Assembly (NCBI GenBank): GCA_023265595.1
Contig: JAHFSU010000005.1
Coordinates: 1 to 41,014 of the forward strand
Length of the DNA stretch: 41,014 nucleotides
Reading direction: 5' to 3'
From: Deltaproteobacteria bacterium
Lineage (GTDB): Bacteria > UBA10199 > SPLOWO2-01-44-7
Part shown: positions 15,368-22,727 of the stretch, piece by piece
How the letters are laid out: each line of letters starts with the position of its first letter
How positions within the stretch are numbered: the first letter of the stretch is position 1
Program-made: the position numbers and the translations under genes
Notes under the pieces: generated by a model
Databases searched by the model: none
What the model was told of the DNA's origin: nothing
Seen by the model: the letters and a program-made list of their open reading frames with translations, nothing else

Positions 15368-16522
15368 ATGGAAACTTTTTTATTTTTGGCAAAGCGATTT
15401 TGGTGGCGGGCGCAGCTTCCCCCTTCCGTCCGACGGATGCAGTGGGTGGCGATCACCGGCATTGCGCTGAGTGTTGCCGCCCTTTTTGTTGCGCTCAGTG
15501 TAACAACCGGGTTCGAACGGGAATATCGAAATGCGCTGCTCCATTTCAATGCCCATCTGATGATCCTTCCCGAGGAACATCTCTCCTTTTCACCGGACGC
15601 AATTGCCCAAACGATCCGCGCCGCCGGCATTGAAAATTTGGAGGTGACGCGAGTGACTCCTTACCTTTATCGCGAGGCCCTGTTGATTCACAAAGGAAAG
15701 ATCAAAGGGGTTGTGTTGAAAGGGATTGCCGATGGGCGCGAAGGCCTCGTGGCGGGCGATGCGCTCGCAAAAAATCTGGGGCTTCAAAAGGGGGATGTGG
15801 TGAAGCTGTTGCTGCCGATCGGCCGGGAACTCTCCGCAAAAAATATTCGGCAGATGAAAGTGGAGGGGACGTTTCAAACGGGGCTTTATGAATTCGATTC
15901 GCAATTTGCGCAGATCGACATCGAGACGTTCCGGAATCTTTTTCATCTCCCCAAAACAGAATCGGGTTACGAAATTTTTTTGAAGGACCCTGCCATGGCG
16001 CCGCTGGCCCAGCCGGTTTTGGAAAAACAATTCGGGCCGCTCGTCACGATTCAGAATTGGGTCGATTTGAACCAGCCCCTTTTTGAGGCCCTGAGCATGG
16101 AAAAGTGGCTCTTTCGGATTTTGATGGGGCTCATGATTTTTGTCGCCTCCCTCAATCTGATCGGTGTCGTGCTGCTGCTGATTTTTCGTCGCCAACGGAC
16201 AACGGCCATTTTGCGGGCATTAGGCCTCGATTCAAAAAAGATTCGGAGACTTTTTGCGGTACACGGTTTTGTTCTCGGTTTTTTGGGCATTTTTATCGGG
16301 GCCCTTTTGGGAGAGGGGATTATTTTTGGTGTGTCGCGTTATCATTGGATCCCTCTCGATCCCCAAATTTATTTTTTGGAACGGCTGCCGATGTTTCTGG
16401 CAGGCACTAGCATTTTCATCATTGTTTTTTTGGGGCTGTTGCTTGTATGGAGCGTCTCTTGGCTGGCCGCGCAACGGGCCCTTGTGGTTCCGATTCGGGA
16501 AGGGCTCCACGGCCCGGGATAG
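15368..16522 (+). CDS. lolE: Lipoprotein-releasing ABC permease, LolE/LolC-like (second permease)
   Basis: Same FtsX-permease architecture as the gene before it: an N-terminal TM helix (RRMQWVAITGIALSVAALFVALSVTTGFEREY), a periplasmic domain of about 200 residues, and three C-terminal helices (ILMGLMIFVASLNLIGVVLLLIF; FAVHGFVLGFLGIFIGALLG; IFIIVFLGLLLVWSVSWL). The coupling loop RRQRTTAILRALGLDSKKIRRLF is conserved. 384 aa, near the usual size and free of the insertions in the first permease. Many bacteria use a single LolF-type permease as a homodimer; two genes next to LolD suggest a heterodimer. Assignment as E rather than C is by position only. It is separated from the first permease by 125 bases holding two hairpins. 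Confidence 0.85.
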   Translation: METFLFLAKRFWWRAQLPPSVRRMQWVAITGIALSVAALFVALSVTTGFEREYRNALLHFNAHLMILPEEHLSFSPDAIAQTIRAAGIENLEVTRVTPYLYREALLIHKGKIKGVVLKGIADGREGLVAGDALAKNLGLQKGDVVKLLLPIGRELSAKNIRQMKVEGTFQTGLYEFDSQFAQIDIETFRNLFHLPKTESGYEIFLKDPAMAPLAQPVLEKQFGPLVTIQNWVDLNQPLFEALSMEKWLFRILMGLMIFVASLNLIGVVLLLIFRRQRTTAILRALGLDSKKIRRLFAVHGFVLGFLGIFIGALLGEGIIFGVSRYHWIPLDPQIYFLERLPMFLAGTSIFIIVFLGLLLVWSVSWLAAQRALVVPIREGLHGPG

Positions 16523-16526
16523 ATTT

Positions 16527-17195
16527 ATGCTCTCTGTTTCCGATTTACACAAAAGTTACCGCGAAGGCGATCAGATCGTCTCTGTGTTGAAGGGACTTTC
16601 GTTCGAAATCAAGAGCCCTTGTCGTGTCGGCATTGTCGGCACCTCGGGCGCGGGCAAGTCGACGCTGCTACATATTTTGGGCGGGCTCGACACGCCGACC
16701 GCGGGAAAAGTGAGGGTGGACCACACCGATCTTTTCTCCATCTCGGAAAAAAAGCGCTCCCGTTTGAGAGGAGGCTCGTTCGGATTTGTGTTTCAGTTTT
16801 ATCATCTTTTGCCGGAGTTGACGGCGCTGGAAAATACGATGCTTCCGGCCTTGATCGGCGGCCGGACAGCCGGAGAGGCAAGGGAGATGGCAACTGAGGG
16901 GCTTAAAAAAGTGGGATTGGCCTCGCGAAGCGCACACCGCCCCAACGAACTCTCCGGCGGGGAACAACAGCGGGTGGCGATTGCAAGGGCCTGCGTGATG
17001 CGGCCCAAATTTTTGTTGGCCGATGAACCGACCGGCAATCTTGACGAAACAACCGGCGGGGAGGTCTTTCAAGTTTTGGATCAGGTGGCAAAAGAGTCGG
17101 GCGGTATTTTATTGATGGTTACCCACAATTTGGCATTGGTGAAACAGATGGATGAGGTCTTCGAATTAAAAGATGGAACACTACATAAAATCTAA
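16527..17195 (+). CDS. lolD: Lipoprotein-releasing system ATP-binding protein
   Basis: 222-aa ABC ATPase that powers lipoprotein release by the two upstream permeases at the inner membrane. Walker [11 protein letters not shown]-loop [16 protein letters not shown], signature LSGGEQQR, Walker [13 protein letters not shown] and H-loop MVTHN are all intact. The [13 protein letters not shown] region is typical of the LolD/MacB branch of ABC proteins. The frame is open upstream into the permease gene, but ATG 16527, four bases after the permease stop, gives the conserved [11 protein letters not shown] start. Its stop codon lies directly before a family F element that separates it from bamA. Confidence 0.93.
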   Translation: MLSVSDLHKSYREGDQIVSVLKGLSFEIKSPCRVGIVGTSGAGKSTLLHILGGLDTPTAGKVRVDHTDLFSISEKKRSRLRGGSFGFVFQFYHLLPELTALENTMLPALIGGRTAGEAREMATEGLKKVGLASRSAHRPNELSGGEQQRVAIARACVMRPKFLLADEPTGNLDETTGGEVFQVLDQVAKESGGILLMVTHNLALVKQMDEVFELKDGTLHKI

Positions 17196-17406
17196 AGCGC
17201 GCAACAAAATAAAATGGATGACACGAAAGCGTTTCGCTTGCGAGTCTCGAAAAGACACAGCTCATTGTGGGGGTTCCGCCCCCACAATGGCTGTTCGACC
17301 CTCGGCGACTTTTTTTTGTAACCCCCGCAAGGTGAAAGTCGCCTGCGGGACGCTTTTCTCGACCCGCTCGCTTACGCTTTCTCCCCCCCTCATTTTGTTG
17401 CGTGCT
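17196..17406. mobile_element. Family F MITE-like element (211 bp) between lolD and bamA
   Basis: Termini AGCGCGCAACAAAAT at the left and ATTTTGTTGCGTGCT at the right, complementary with one mismatch. Inside is a strong hairpin CATTGTGGGGG/CCCCCACAATG (17263-17289) and further complementary stretches (CGAAAGCG/CGCTTACG type). It begins at the base after the lolD stop and ends inside the bamA signal-peptide region, so it replaces the normal intergenic space and leader. Confidence 0.68.
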
Positions 17407-19677
17407 ATTCCGCTCTGTTTCCTCCTCGCCCTTTTTCTCTTGCCGGTCTCTCTTTCGGCGCAAGAAGGGGGCGGTTACTTTGTGCAGGAGGTACGTATTC
17501 AGGGGGCGCAACGCGTTCCCGAATCGACCGTCCGAACCACGATCAAAACGAAACCGGGCCTCATCGTCAACCGCGACCAACTCAATCAGGATATCCGCCG
17601 TCTTTACCGGCTCGGTTATTTTCAGGATATTCAGGTGGAACAAGAGCGCGGCGCGCACGGGATGATCGTCACCTTTCGTGTGACCGAAAAGGCGATCATT
17701 AACAAACTGACCATCACGGGAAACCACAAGGTCAAGACGAATACGATCCGCGAAGTGGTCACGGTTCCTTTGTATCAGACCCTCAATGAAAAAAAACTGG
17801 CCGAATCGATTGCGGCCATCAAAGATCTCTACCAGAAAAAGAATTTTTACACGGTCGATGTGAACTGGCGTGTTCAGACAACGCCGGAAGGGGAATACGA
17901 ACTGGTGATTGAAATCAGGGAATACCCGATGGCCATCGTGCGGCAGGTCCAGTTTGTCGGCAATACGGTCTTTACCGACGATGAATTGAGACAAGTGGTC
18001 AAAACGCGAAAAAAGGGGATGATCTCTTTTTTGACCGGTTCGGGAAAATACAAAGAGGATGATTTGAAACAGGATGTTTTGCGGCTCACCTTTCATTATC
18101 TCAAAAACGGATATCTCAAAGTGCGTGTCGATCCGCCGCGCGTTTCGCTCACCAAAGATAAACGTTATTTTTTCGTGACCTTTCCGGTGGAGGAGGGGGA
18201 TCGCTACCGGATCGGAAAAGTCGGGATGGACGGCGATGTTTTGACGACCAAAGAAGAACTCCTCGCCAAAATGTTGACCAAGCCGGGCCAGATTTACAAT
18301 CGCGAATTTATCGAGAGAGACATGCAGACCCTCACGCGGCTTTACGGGGATCAAGGCTACGCCTTCGTCAATATCCAGCCGGTCACCACCACCGATGAAG
18401 TCGCCAAAACGGCCGATATCACCTACACCATCGAAAAGGGGAACCGCATTTTTATCGAGCGGATTGAAATTGCCGGCAACACATCTACGCGCGACAAAGT
18501 CATCCGGAGGGAGTTGAAAGTCAAAGAGGGGGATTTGTACAACGAATCGGAGTTGGAAGAGAGCCGTCAGAAAATCATCGCGCTCGGCTATTTTAAAGAG
18601 GTCAATTTTGCAACGCCGCGAGGCAATCGCGATGACACGCTGATTTTGAAAATAACGGTTGAAGAAAAACCGACCGGCAGTTTCAGCGTCGGCGCCGGTT
18701 TTTCGACGACGGAAGATTTCATTATTTCCGGTTCCATTGCCAAACAGAACTTTTTTGGGCGCGGTTGGAACGGAGAAATTTCTGCCGAGGCGTCGAGTCG
18801 CCGGCAGCAATTTTTGTTCAACATGACTGACCCTTATTTTTTGGATAGCGGATGGATCGTCGGGACCTCGGCCTTCAAAACGGCTTACCGCTTTACCGAC
18901 TTTAACCGTGATTCGTACGGGGGGAGCACCTCCGTGGGACACCGCTTTTTTGATTATGCCTCGATGTCTCTGGGCTACGAGGCGGAACAGGTGGATGCGG
19001 TCGATTTTGCGAGTTTCGTCCCGAACCGTTTCCGCGCTGATGCGAGCGGGCTGACCTCTCTCTTAAGTTTCACCTTGAACCGCGATACAAGAGACAACCG
19101 CATTTATGCCAACAAGGGGATGTTCAATCAGGCCAAGATGGAGGTCTCCGGCGCCCGGTTGGGGGCAGACAACGATTTCTGGCGTGTCACCGCAAAAACA
19201 CAATTTTACCAGCCGGTGGTCGGCAGTCTCTCTTTCAAAACCTATCTTCGCGTCGGTTACATCAAGAGTCTGGATAATCGGATCGTCCCCCTCTTTGAGC
19301 GTTTCTTTTTGGGAGGGGTGAATACGCTCAGGGGTTTCTATCCGTTGTCGATCGGACCGAGTGAACCGGTGACCGATTCGAACGGCAATCCGGTCAAATT
19401 TGTTTTCGGCGGGGATAAGATGATGGTGATCAACGCCGAACTGGAACACCCGATTGTCGAAGCGGTCGGTCTGAAATTTGTCGCCTTTTTTGATGCCGGC
19501 AATGCGTACGGCGAAGGGGCCAATATAAGTCTCAACAATGTCCGGATGGACTGGGGCCTTGGGATCCGCTGGATATCGCCGATGGGGCCGCTCCGCTTTG
19601 AATGGGGTTTCCCGATCGACCGCGAGGCGGGAGAACAAAAATCGGTCTTCAACTTCACCATCGGCCATTTCTTCTAA
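17395..19677 (+). CDS. bamA: Outer-membrane assembly factor BamA
   Basis: Essential Omp85 protein that folds beta-barrel proteins into the outer membrane. A signal peptide (RAIPLCFLLALFLLPVSLSAQ) precedes several POTRA domains, repeated VxxIxixGNxxv patterns such as INKLTITGNHKVKTNTIREVV, IVRQVQFVGNTVFTDDELRQV and IERIEIAGNTSTRDKVIRREL. A C-terminal 16-strand barrel follows from about GSFSVGAGFSTTEDF to a terminal phenylalanine (FTIGHFF). The conserved loop-6 motif reads LRGF, in the segment GGVNTLRGFYPLS. The open frame extends to ATG 17173, but everything before about 17395 is inserted-element sequence. TTG 17395/17398 gives a normal signal peptide; ATG 17287 or 17215 are alternatives. Operon partner of lolCDE upstream; skp, normally adjacent, is 3 kb away. 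Confidence 0.94.
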   Translation: MLRAIPLCFLLALFLLPVSLSAQEGGGYFVQEVRIQGAQRVPESTVRTTIKTKPGLIVNRDQLNQDIRRLYRLGYFQDIQVEQERGAHGMIVTFRVTEKAIINKLTITGNHKVKTNTIREVVTVPLYQTLNEKKLAESIAAIKDLYQKKNFYTVDVNWRVQTTPEGEYELVIEIREYPMAIVRQVQFVGNTVFTDDELRQVVKTRKKGMISFLTGSGKYKEDDLKQDVLRLTFHYLKNGYLKVRVDPPRVSLTKDKRYFFVTFPVEEGDRYRIGKVGMDGDVLTTKEELLAKMLTKPGQIYNREFIERDMQTLTRLYGDQGYAFVNIQPVTTTDEVAKTADITYTIEKGNRIFIERIEIAGNTSTRDKVIRRELKVKEGDLYNESELEESRQKIIALGYFKEVNFATPRGNRDDTLILKITVEEKPTGSFSVGAGFSTTEDFIISGSIAKQNFFGRGWNGEISAEASSRRQQFLFNMTDPYFLDSGWIVGTSAFKTAYRFTDFNRDSYGGSTSVGHRFFDYASMSLGYEAEQVDAVDFASFVPNRFRADASGLTSLLSFTLNRDTRDNRIYANKGMFNQAKMEVSGARLGADNDFWRVTAKTQFYQPVVGSLSFKTYLRVGYIKSLDNRIVPLFERFFLGGVNTLRGFYPLSIGPSEPVTDSNGNPVKFVFGGDKMMVINAELEHPIVEAVGLKFVAFFDAGNAYGEGANISLNNVRMDWGLGIRWISPMGPLRFEWGFPIDREAGEQKSVFNFTIGHFF

Positions 19678-19679
19678 AG

Positions 19680-19841
19680 GAGCATATGGGCACCTCTAAA
19701 AACCACCGTTCATGGTGAGCCTTTAATAACCGTTCATGGTGAGCCTTTAATAACCGTTCATGGTGAGCCTTTAATAACCGTTCATGGTGAGCTTGTCGAA
19801 CCATTAACGGTTTAAGCATATAGTACCTGCTACCATATGCC
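19680..19841. repeat. Family A element split by a family C array (copy 8)
   Basis: The left piece GAGCATATGGG (19680-19690) and right piece AGCATATAGTACCTGCTACCATATGC (19815-19841) are family A sequence. Between them, CCGTTCATGGTGAGCCTTTAATAA (24 bp) starts at 19706, 19730, 19754 and 19778. The last unit continues into CTTGTCGAACCATTAACGG, which closes an inverted repeat with AACCGTTCATGGT. The cluster begins three bases after the bamA stop. Confidence 0.85.
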
Positions 19842-19843
19842 TC

Positions 19844-19880
19844 TTGACATTATGTGTATGAAATAGGATATTATACACAT
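19844..19880 (+). promoter_or_regulatory. vapBC2 promoter with operator palindrome
   Basis: TTGACA at 19844-19849 and TATTAT at 19869-19874 (19-base spacing; GATATT at 17 is an alternative). A perfect inverted repeat ATGTGTAT (19852-19859) / ATACACAT (19873-19880) spans the spacer and the -10 and ends in the ATG of the antitoxin. This is the expected place for autorepression by the antitoxin-toxin complex. Transcription would begin at or within a few bases of the start codon, suggesting a leaderless message. Confidence 0.68.
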
Positions 19881-20082
19881 GCCAAAGGTTCGTAAACAAT
19901 TTATCCTTGATGCTTCCAAAATCCGGCGCGCCAAAAAAATTCTGGGCGTTGCCACGGATACCGAAGCCGTAAATACAGCGCTGGATATTCTCCTAGGCAA
20001 TGCCGAAATTGTCGATCTCCACAAAAAGTTGGCAGGGCGGCTGAACATTAAAGACATGGATCAGAGCAAATTCGGTGGCTAA
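19879..20082 (+). CDS. vapB: Antitoxin of second VapBC pair
   Basis: A 67-aa protein: VRKQFILDASKIRRAKKILGVATDTEAVNTALDILLGNAEI fits a ribbon-helix-helix antitoxin, the first strand followed by two helices with the TDTEAVNxAL pattern. The C-terminal DLHKKLAGRLNIKDMDQSKFGG is the likely toxin-binding tail. No Shine-Dalgarno precedes the ATG, and the operator palindrome ends at it, which agrees with leaderless translation. The gene overlaps vapC by eight bases. It differs in sequence from the antitoxin at 653-856, so cross-neutralisation is not expected. It is the first gene of the island inserted between bamA and skp. Confidence 0.85.
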   Translation: MPKVRKQFILDASKIRRAKKILGVATDTEAVNTALDILLGNAEIVDLHKKLAGRLNIKDMDQSKFGG

Positions 20083-20494
20083 GATTCTTTTGGACACATC
20101 GGTCTATATCCCCCTCCTAAGGCAAGGCAGGTCTCCCGGCGCCATTCTGAACACCCCCGGCTCCATCATTTATTTAAGCGCGGTTGTTGCCGAGGAGCTT
20201 TTCGCCGGGGCCGGAGACGCCGTAACCGTCAAAGCCCTTGAAAAACTCTGCCATATTTTTCAAAAAAACAGGAGAATGGTTGTGCCCGCCGAAAAAGACT
20301 GGTTCGAGTGCGGATCGATACTGTCGCAAATGGGGAGAAAATACGGTTACGAATCGATCAAGAAAGGCCGGTTGGTCAATGATATACTCATTGCGCTCGG
20401 CTGCAAAAATATCGGCGCCGCATTGCTCACTTCAAACCACAAGGATTTTCAAATGATCCACAAATTCGTTTCTTTTCAGATGATTGGAATATGA
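20075..20494 (+). CDS. vapC: VapC-type PIN-domain toxin, second pair
   Basis: 139-aa PIN domain ribonuclease. Acidic residues are D7 (ILLDTSVYI), E40 or E41 (VVAEELFAG), D103 (LVNDILIAL) and D124 (NHKDF). GTG start at 20075, inside the end of the antitoxin gene. A final ATA codon is followed by TGA, which is again the first part of a family A palindrome (20493-20521). Its closest functional partner is the overlapping antitoxin; the RNA target is unknown. Sequence differs clearly from the other PIN protein at 255-656, so the two pairs did not arise by recent duplication in this locus. Confidence 0.88.
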   Translation: MAKILLDTSVYIPLLRQGRSPGAILNTPGSIIYLSAVVAEELFAGAGDAVTVKALEKLCHIFQKNRRMVVPAEKDWFECGSILSQMGRKYGYESIKKGRLVNDILIALGCKNIGAALLTSNHKDFQMIHKFVSFQMIGI

Positions 20495-20521
20495 GCATAT
20501 GGTAGCAGCTACCATATGCTC
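20493..20521. repeat. Family A palindrome, copy 9 (perfect)
   Basis: 14-base arms GAGCATATGGTAGC and complement around one A, perfect. It supplies the vapC stop codon and ends one base before the stop of the convergent 411-aa gene, filling the whole space between them. Confidence 0.92.
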
Positions 20522-20522
20522 T

Positions 20523-21758
20523 TCACGAGCATACCTCGTGCAACAGTTCCTCCAACTTTGAAGCTACATTGTCGGCCTGCTCCTTTTTGGCATGTTTTAT
20601 TATTTTCCGCACAATGGCCTCTGCCTTTTGAGGATCCCCAAGAGCAACCAAACGAGCCACCTCATTCAATTCTTCACACTCTTTTACGGCCTTTGGATGA
20701 GACAAATCTCTCCTCGCCATCTCCAGACATTCTTGAGCCAACAGTGCAACATTATTTACTGCTGGAATCTGTCGACTTAAGCCTTCCAACATTCCCATAA
20801 AAATCTCTTCGATGCCAGCCGTCGCTGACTCACCTGCAGTCTCCCTTGAAAGTTTTTTTCTTATCGGTTGGACAATGTCTCTTTCCAACAAGTCATGGGC
20901 CTCCCGAAATTTTTCTTGGGCCACCAAAGGAGGTAATTGACTCATGACCTCTCCGGCTTTCCTCACAAGGATTGTCAGTTTCCTCTCACTTCTCATAAGA
21001 CTTTCCCGATCTTCCTCATCACACTTACCTAACCGTTCTTCTGTAAATGTTTTTGGTATTTCCTCTTGAAGGATGGATAACAAATGGGTGGCCAGCTCCA
21101 TCAATTTTTCAAACTCGAGCTGGTTCCACTCCACCCTCAATGCCAAGCGTATCGTTGGGTAGTCCGAGTTAACTAAATTGACTCCTCTTCTTAGCACTAT
21201 CTCTTCAAAAAGGATCCTTGCTTCCAGAACCCGAACCTCATTAATTTTTTCATAGATCGTTTTTATAACAGGCAAAAGAGAGGTCAGCAGACTCAATTGC
21301 GCAAGTGCATAGTCCGACAAAGGGATCCCCCTCGTTGCCATTTCTCTACAATAAGAAATGTGGTTCTGCAAAAATTGTTCAAAGATACGGATGGCGTTCA
21401 AAGCTTTTGCTTTATCCCATCCACCCATCGCTGTTTCCACAACATTACCCGAATCGGGAGGAGCAAGCCGGACCCTTTCATCTTGCGCGCTGGTTTCTCC
21501 ATCCGCGAAAGCGTAGCGCGTACGAGCGCCATACGTACCGATCGGCCTTGCGAGCATCGATCGGGGAGTTTCCGAAGAGAGCCAACCGGTCTGCAAATTT
21601 TTTAAACCGTCGCTTGAGGCCAACACCTCCAGTGCGGTCGCCGTGTCTGCATTAGCCGGGGCACTCTGAATGGCCGCTTGCAGAGAGGCCGCATTGGCCA
21701 AAGCGGCATTGCTCAGCAGGGGCAAACTCAAAACAACATCGGTCATGACAAAATTCAT
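20523..21758 (-). CDS. Hypothetical alpha-helical protein, 411 aa
   Basis: A strong TAGGAGGT Shine-Dalgarno lies eight bases before the ATG at 21756-21758. The N-terminal 50 residues are Ala/Leu/Ser-rich (LSLPLLSNAALANAASLQAAIQSA), followed by a variable linker (RYAFADGETSAQDERVRLAPP). From about residue 115 on it is long amphipathic helices rich in Glu, Lys and Leu, probably with coiled-coil or helical-bundle character (LEEEIP, KEQADNVASKLEELLHEV). No known domain was recognised and no catalytic motif is evident. The low-complexity N-terminus resembles in style that of the 278-aa gene at 1077. It stands between two family A palindromes in the bamA-skp island. Confidence 0.72.
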   Translation of the reverse strand: MNFVMTDVVLSLPLLSNAALANAASLQAAIQSAPANADTATALEVLASSDGLKNLQTGWLSSETPRSMLARPIGTYGARTRYAFADGETSAQDERVRLAPPDSGNVVETAMGGWDKAKALNAIRIFEQFLQNHISYCREMATRGIPLSDYALAQLSLLTSLLPVIKTIYEKINEVRVLEARILFEEIVLRRGVNLVNSDYPTIRLALRVEWNQLEFEKLMELATHLLSILQEEIPKTFTEERLGKCDEEDRESLMRSERKLTILVRKAGEVMSQLPPLVAQEKFREAHDLLERDIVQPIRKKLSRETAGESATAGIEEIFMGMLEGLSRQIPAVNNVALLAQECLEMARRDLSHPKAVKECEELNEVARLVALGDPQKAEAIVRKIIKHAKKEQADNVASKLEELLHEVCS

Positions 21759-21814
21759 TTTCTTATACCTCCTACCTTATCATCGTCCCCTCTCCAAAAA
21801 AGTTGCTCACAAAA

Positions 21815-21857
21815 GAGCATATGGTACCGAGCATATGGTATCTGCTACCATATGCTC
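21815..21857. repeat. Family A palindrome, copy 10, with adjoining partial copy
   Basis: A partial GAGCATATGGTACC at 21815-21828 is joined to a full 29-bp palindrome at 21829-21857 (one mismatch in the arms). It lies upstream of the 411-aa gene and of the NYN gene. Confidence 0.88.
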
Positions 21858-21871
21858 TTTAAAATCCCTTG
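21856..21871. repeat. 16-bp direct repeat, left copy, flanking the NYN cassette
   Basis: TCTTTAAAATCCCTTG, identical to 22642-22657. The pair encloses the NYN gene and its leader (21872-22641). Confidence 0.85.
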
Positions 21872-21926
21872 GATAAAATTGATGTTGCAGAGATCGGGCC
21901 ATTATCCTAGGATGTAGCTATCTTCT

Positions 21927-21968
21927 CCCCGTTGGATCAGCCTTAGGGCCTCTAACGGGGTTATTTTT
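21927..21968 (+). promoter_or_regulatory. Terminator-like leader hairpin of the NYN gene
   Basis: CCCCGTT (21927-21933) pairs with AACGGGG (21954-21960), with a small inner GCC/GGC stem. TTATTTTT follows and runs directly into the ATG at 21969. A possible promoter TTGCAG (21885-21890), 17 bases, TAGGAT (21908-21913) would start transcription just before it. The transcript would then be either a short RNA of about 45 bases ending at the T-tract or, on readthrough, the NYN message without a Shine-Dalgarno. Confidence 0.55.
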
Positions 21969-22619
21969 ATGCGCTCCGAACCAGCACCAAAAAGAACAAT
22001 CGCCTTTGTGGATGGGCAAAACCTTTTTTATGCGGTTAAAAAGGCTTTTGGTTACAATTATCCCAACTATGACCCCAAGGCGTTAGCCCAAAAAATCTGC
22101 GAAGAACAAGGTTGGCAATTAACAGAAGTTTTCTTTTACACAGGGATGCCTGATTCCACTGACGACGTTTTTTGGCATTCCTTCTGGACTAGGAAACTTG
22201 CTGTAATGGGCACAAGAGGTGTTAAAATCTTTACCCGTTCCCTGCGCTATCGAAATCAAACAATCGCATTGCCTAACGGGAAAATGACAACGGTTCTCGT
22301 AGGGCAAGAAAAGGGTGTTGATGTCCGTATCGCTTTGGATATTGTCCGAATGGCTCTTGATAATCGGTACGATGTCGCTTTGATTTTGAGTCAGGATCAA
22401 GATCTTTCTGAGGCAGCCGATGAAGTTAGGAAAATCTCAACTTCTCAAAACAGATGGTTAAAAGTGGCCTCCGCATTCCCAATTAGCCCTACTGCTGGCA
22501 AACCTCGTGGCATCAACAACACAGACTGGATAAAAATTAACCGCACTACCTACGACACTTGTCTCGACCCCAACGATTATCGTCACAACCCTGCAAGTGT
22601 CAGACACCCTCACGGCTGA
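21969..22619 (+). CDS. NYN-domain (LabA/DUF88-like) putative ribonuclease
   Basis: 216 aa. The PIN-like NYN fold is recognisable: AFVDGQNLFYAV with D15 and N18, an internal KGVDVRIALDIVRMA with the second acidic site, and the final ILSQDQDLSEAADEVRK with the SxDxD-type motif. These acidic residues bind Mg in the NYN nucleases, so RNA cleavage is the likely activity. No partner gene is next to it. The start codon follows a terminator-like hairpin without a Shine-Dalgarno. The last residues (SVRHPHG) are encoded in a GTGTCAGACAC palindrome, so the C-terminus is probably altered by a repeat. Gene plus leader are flanked by a 16-bp direct repeat. Confidence 0.83.
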   Translation: MRSEPAPKRTIAFVDGQNLFYAVKKAFGYNYPNYDPKALAQKICEEQGWQLTEVFFYTGMPDSTDDVFWHSFWTRKLAVMGTRGVKIFTRSLRYRNQTIALPNGKMTTVLVGQEKGVDVRIALDIVRMALDNRYDVALILSQDQDLSEAADEVRKISTSQNRWLKVASAFPISPTAGKPRGINNTDWIKINRTTYDTCLDPNDYRHNPASVRHPHG

Positions 22620-22638
22620 AAGTATTTGACACTTTCAG
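22597..22638. repeat. REP-like palindromes at the NYN 3' end
   Basis: GTGTCAGACAC (22597-22607) is self-complementary, and CTGAAAGT/ACTTTCAG (22616-22638) forms a second stem around ATTTGAC. Together they carry the NYN stop codon and may act as its transcript end. Confidence 0.5.
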
Positions 22639-22641
22639 ACA

Positions 22642-22657
22642 TCTTTAAAATCCCTTG
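22642..22657. repeat. 16-bp direct repeat, right copy
   Basis: TCTTTAAAATCCCTTG, identical to 21856-21871. It lies in the skp promoter region, so this is probably the ancestral copy. Confidence 0.85.
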
Positions 22658-22682
22658 TCTTTCACTGGGATAATGCTATATA
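22655..22682 (+). promoter_or_regulatory. Possible promoter of skp
   Basis: TTGTCT (22655-22660), 16 bases, TATATA (22677-22682), 46 bases before the skp ATG. Weak -35, good -10. A separate promoter would be needed because the island cuts skp off from the bamA operon. Confidence 0.35.
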
Positions 22683-22727
22683 GGCCCCGCTTTATACCCA
22701 CTTTAAACCGAAAGAAAGGAAGGTTGT

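Noticed and set aside
16254-16526. Upstream extension of lolD to 16254
   Set aside because: It overlaps the permease gene in another frame and lacks similarity to LolD; the conserved start is ATG 16527.
17119-18942. 607-codon open frame on the minus strand
   Set aside because: Antisense shadow of bamA; its composition (Phe/Arg/Asp-rich) is typical of the reverse of a strong coding frame.
20523-21758. Condensin or SMC-like protein based on helical content
   Set aside because: No Walker motifs or hinge; helical composition alone is not enough.
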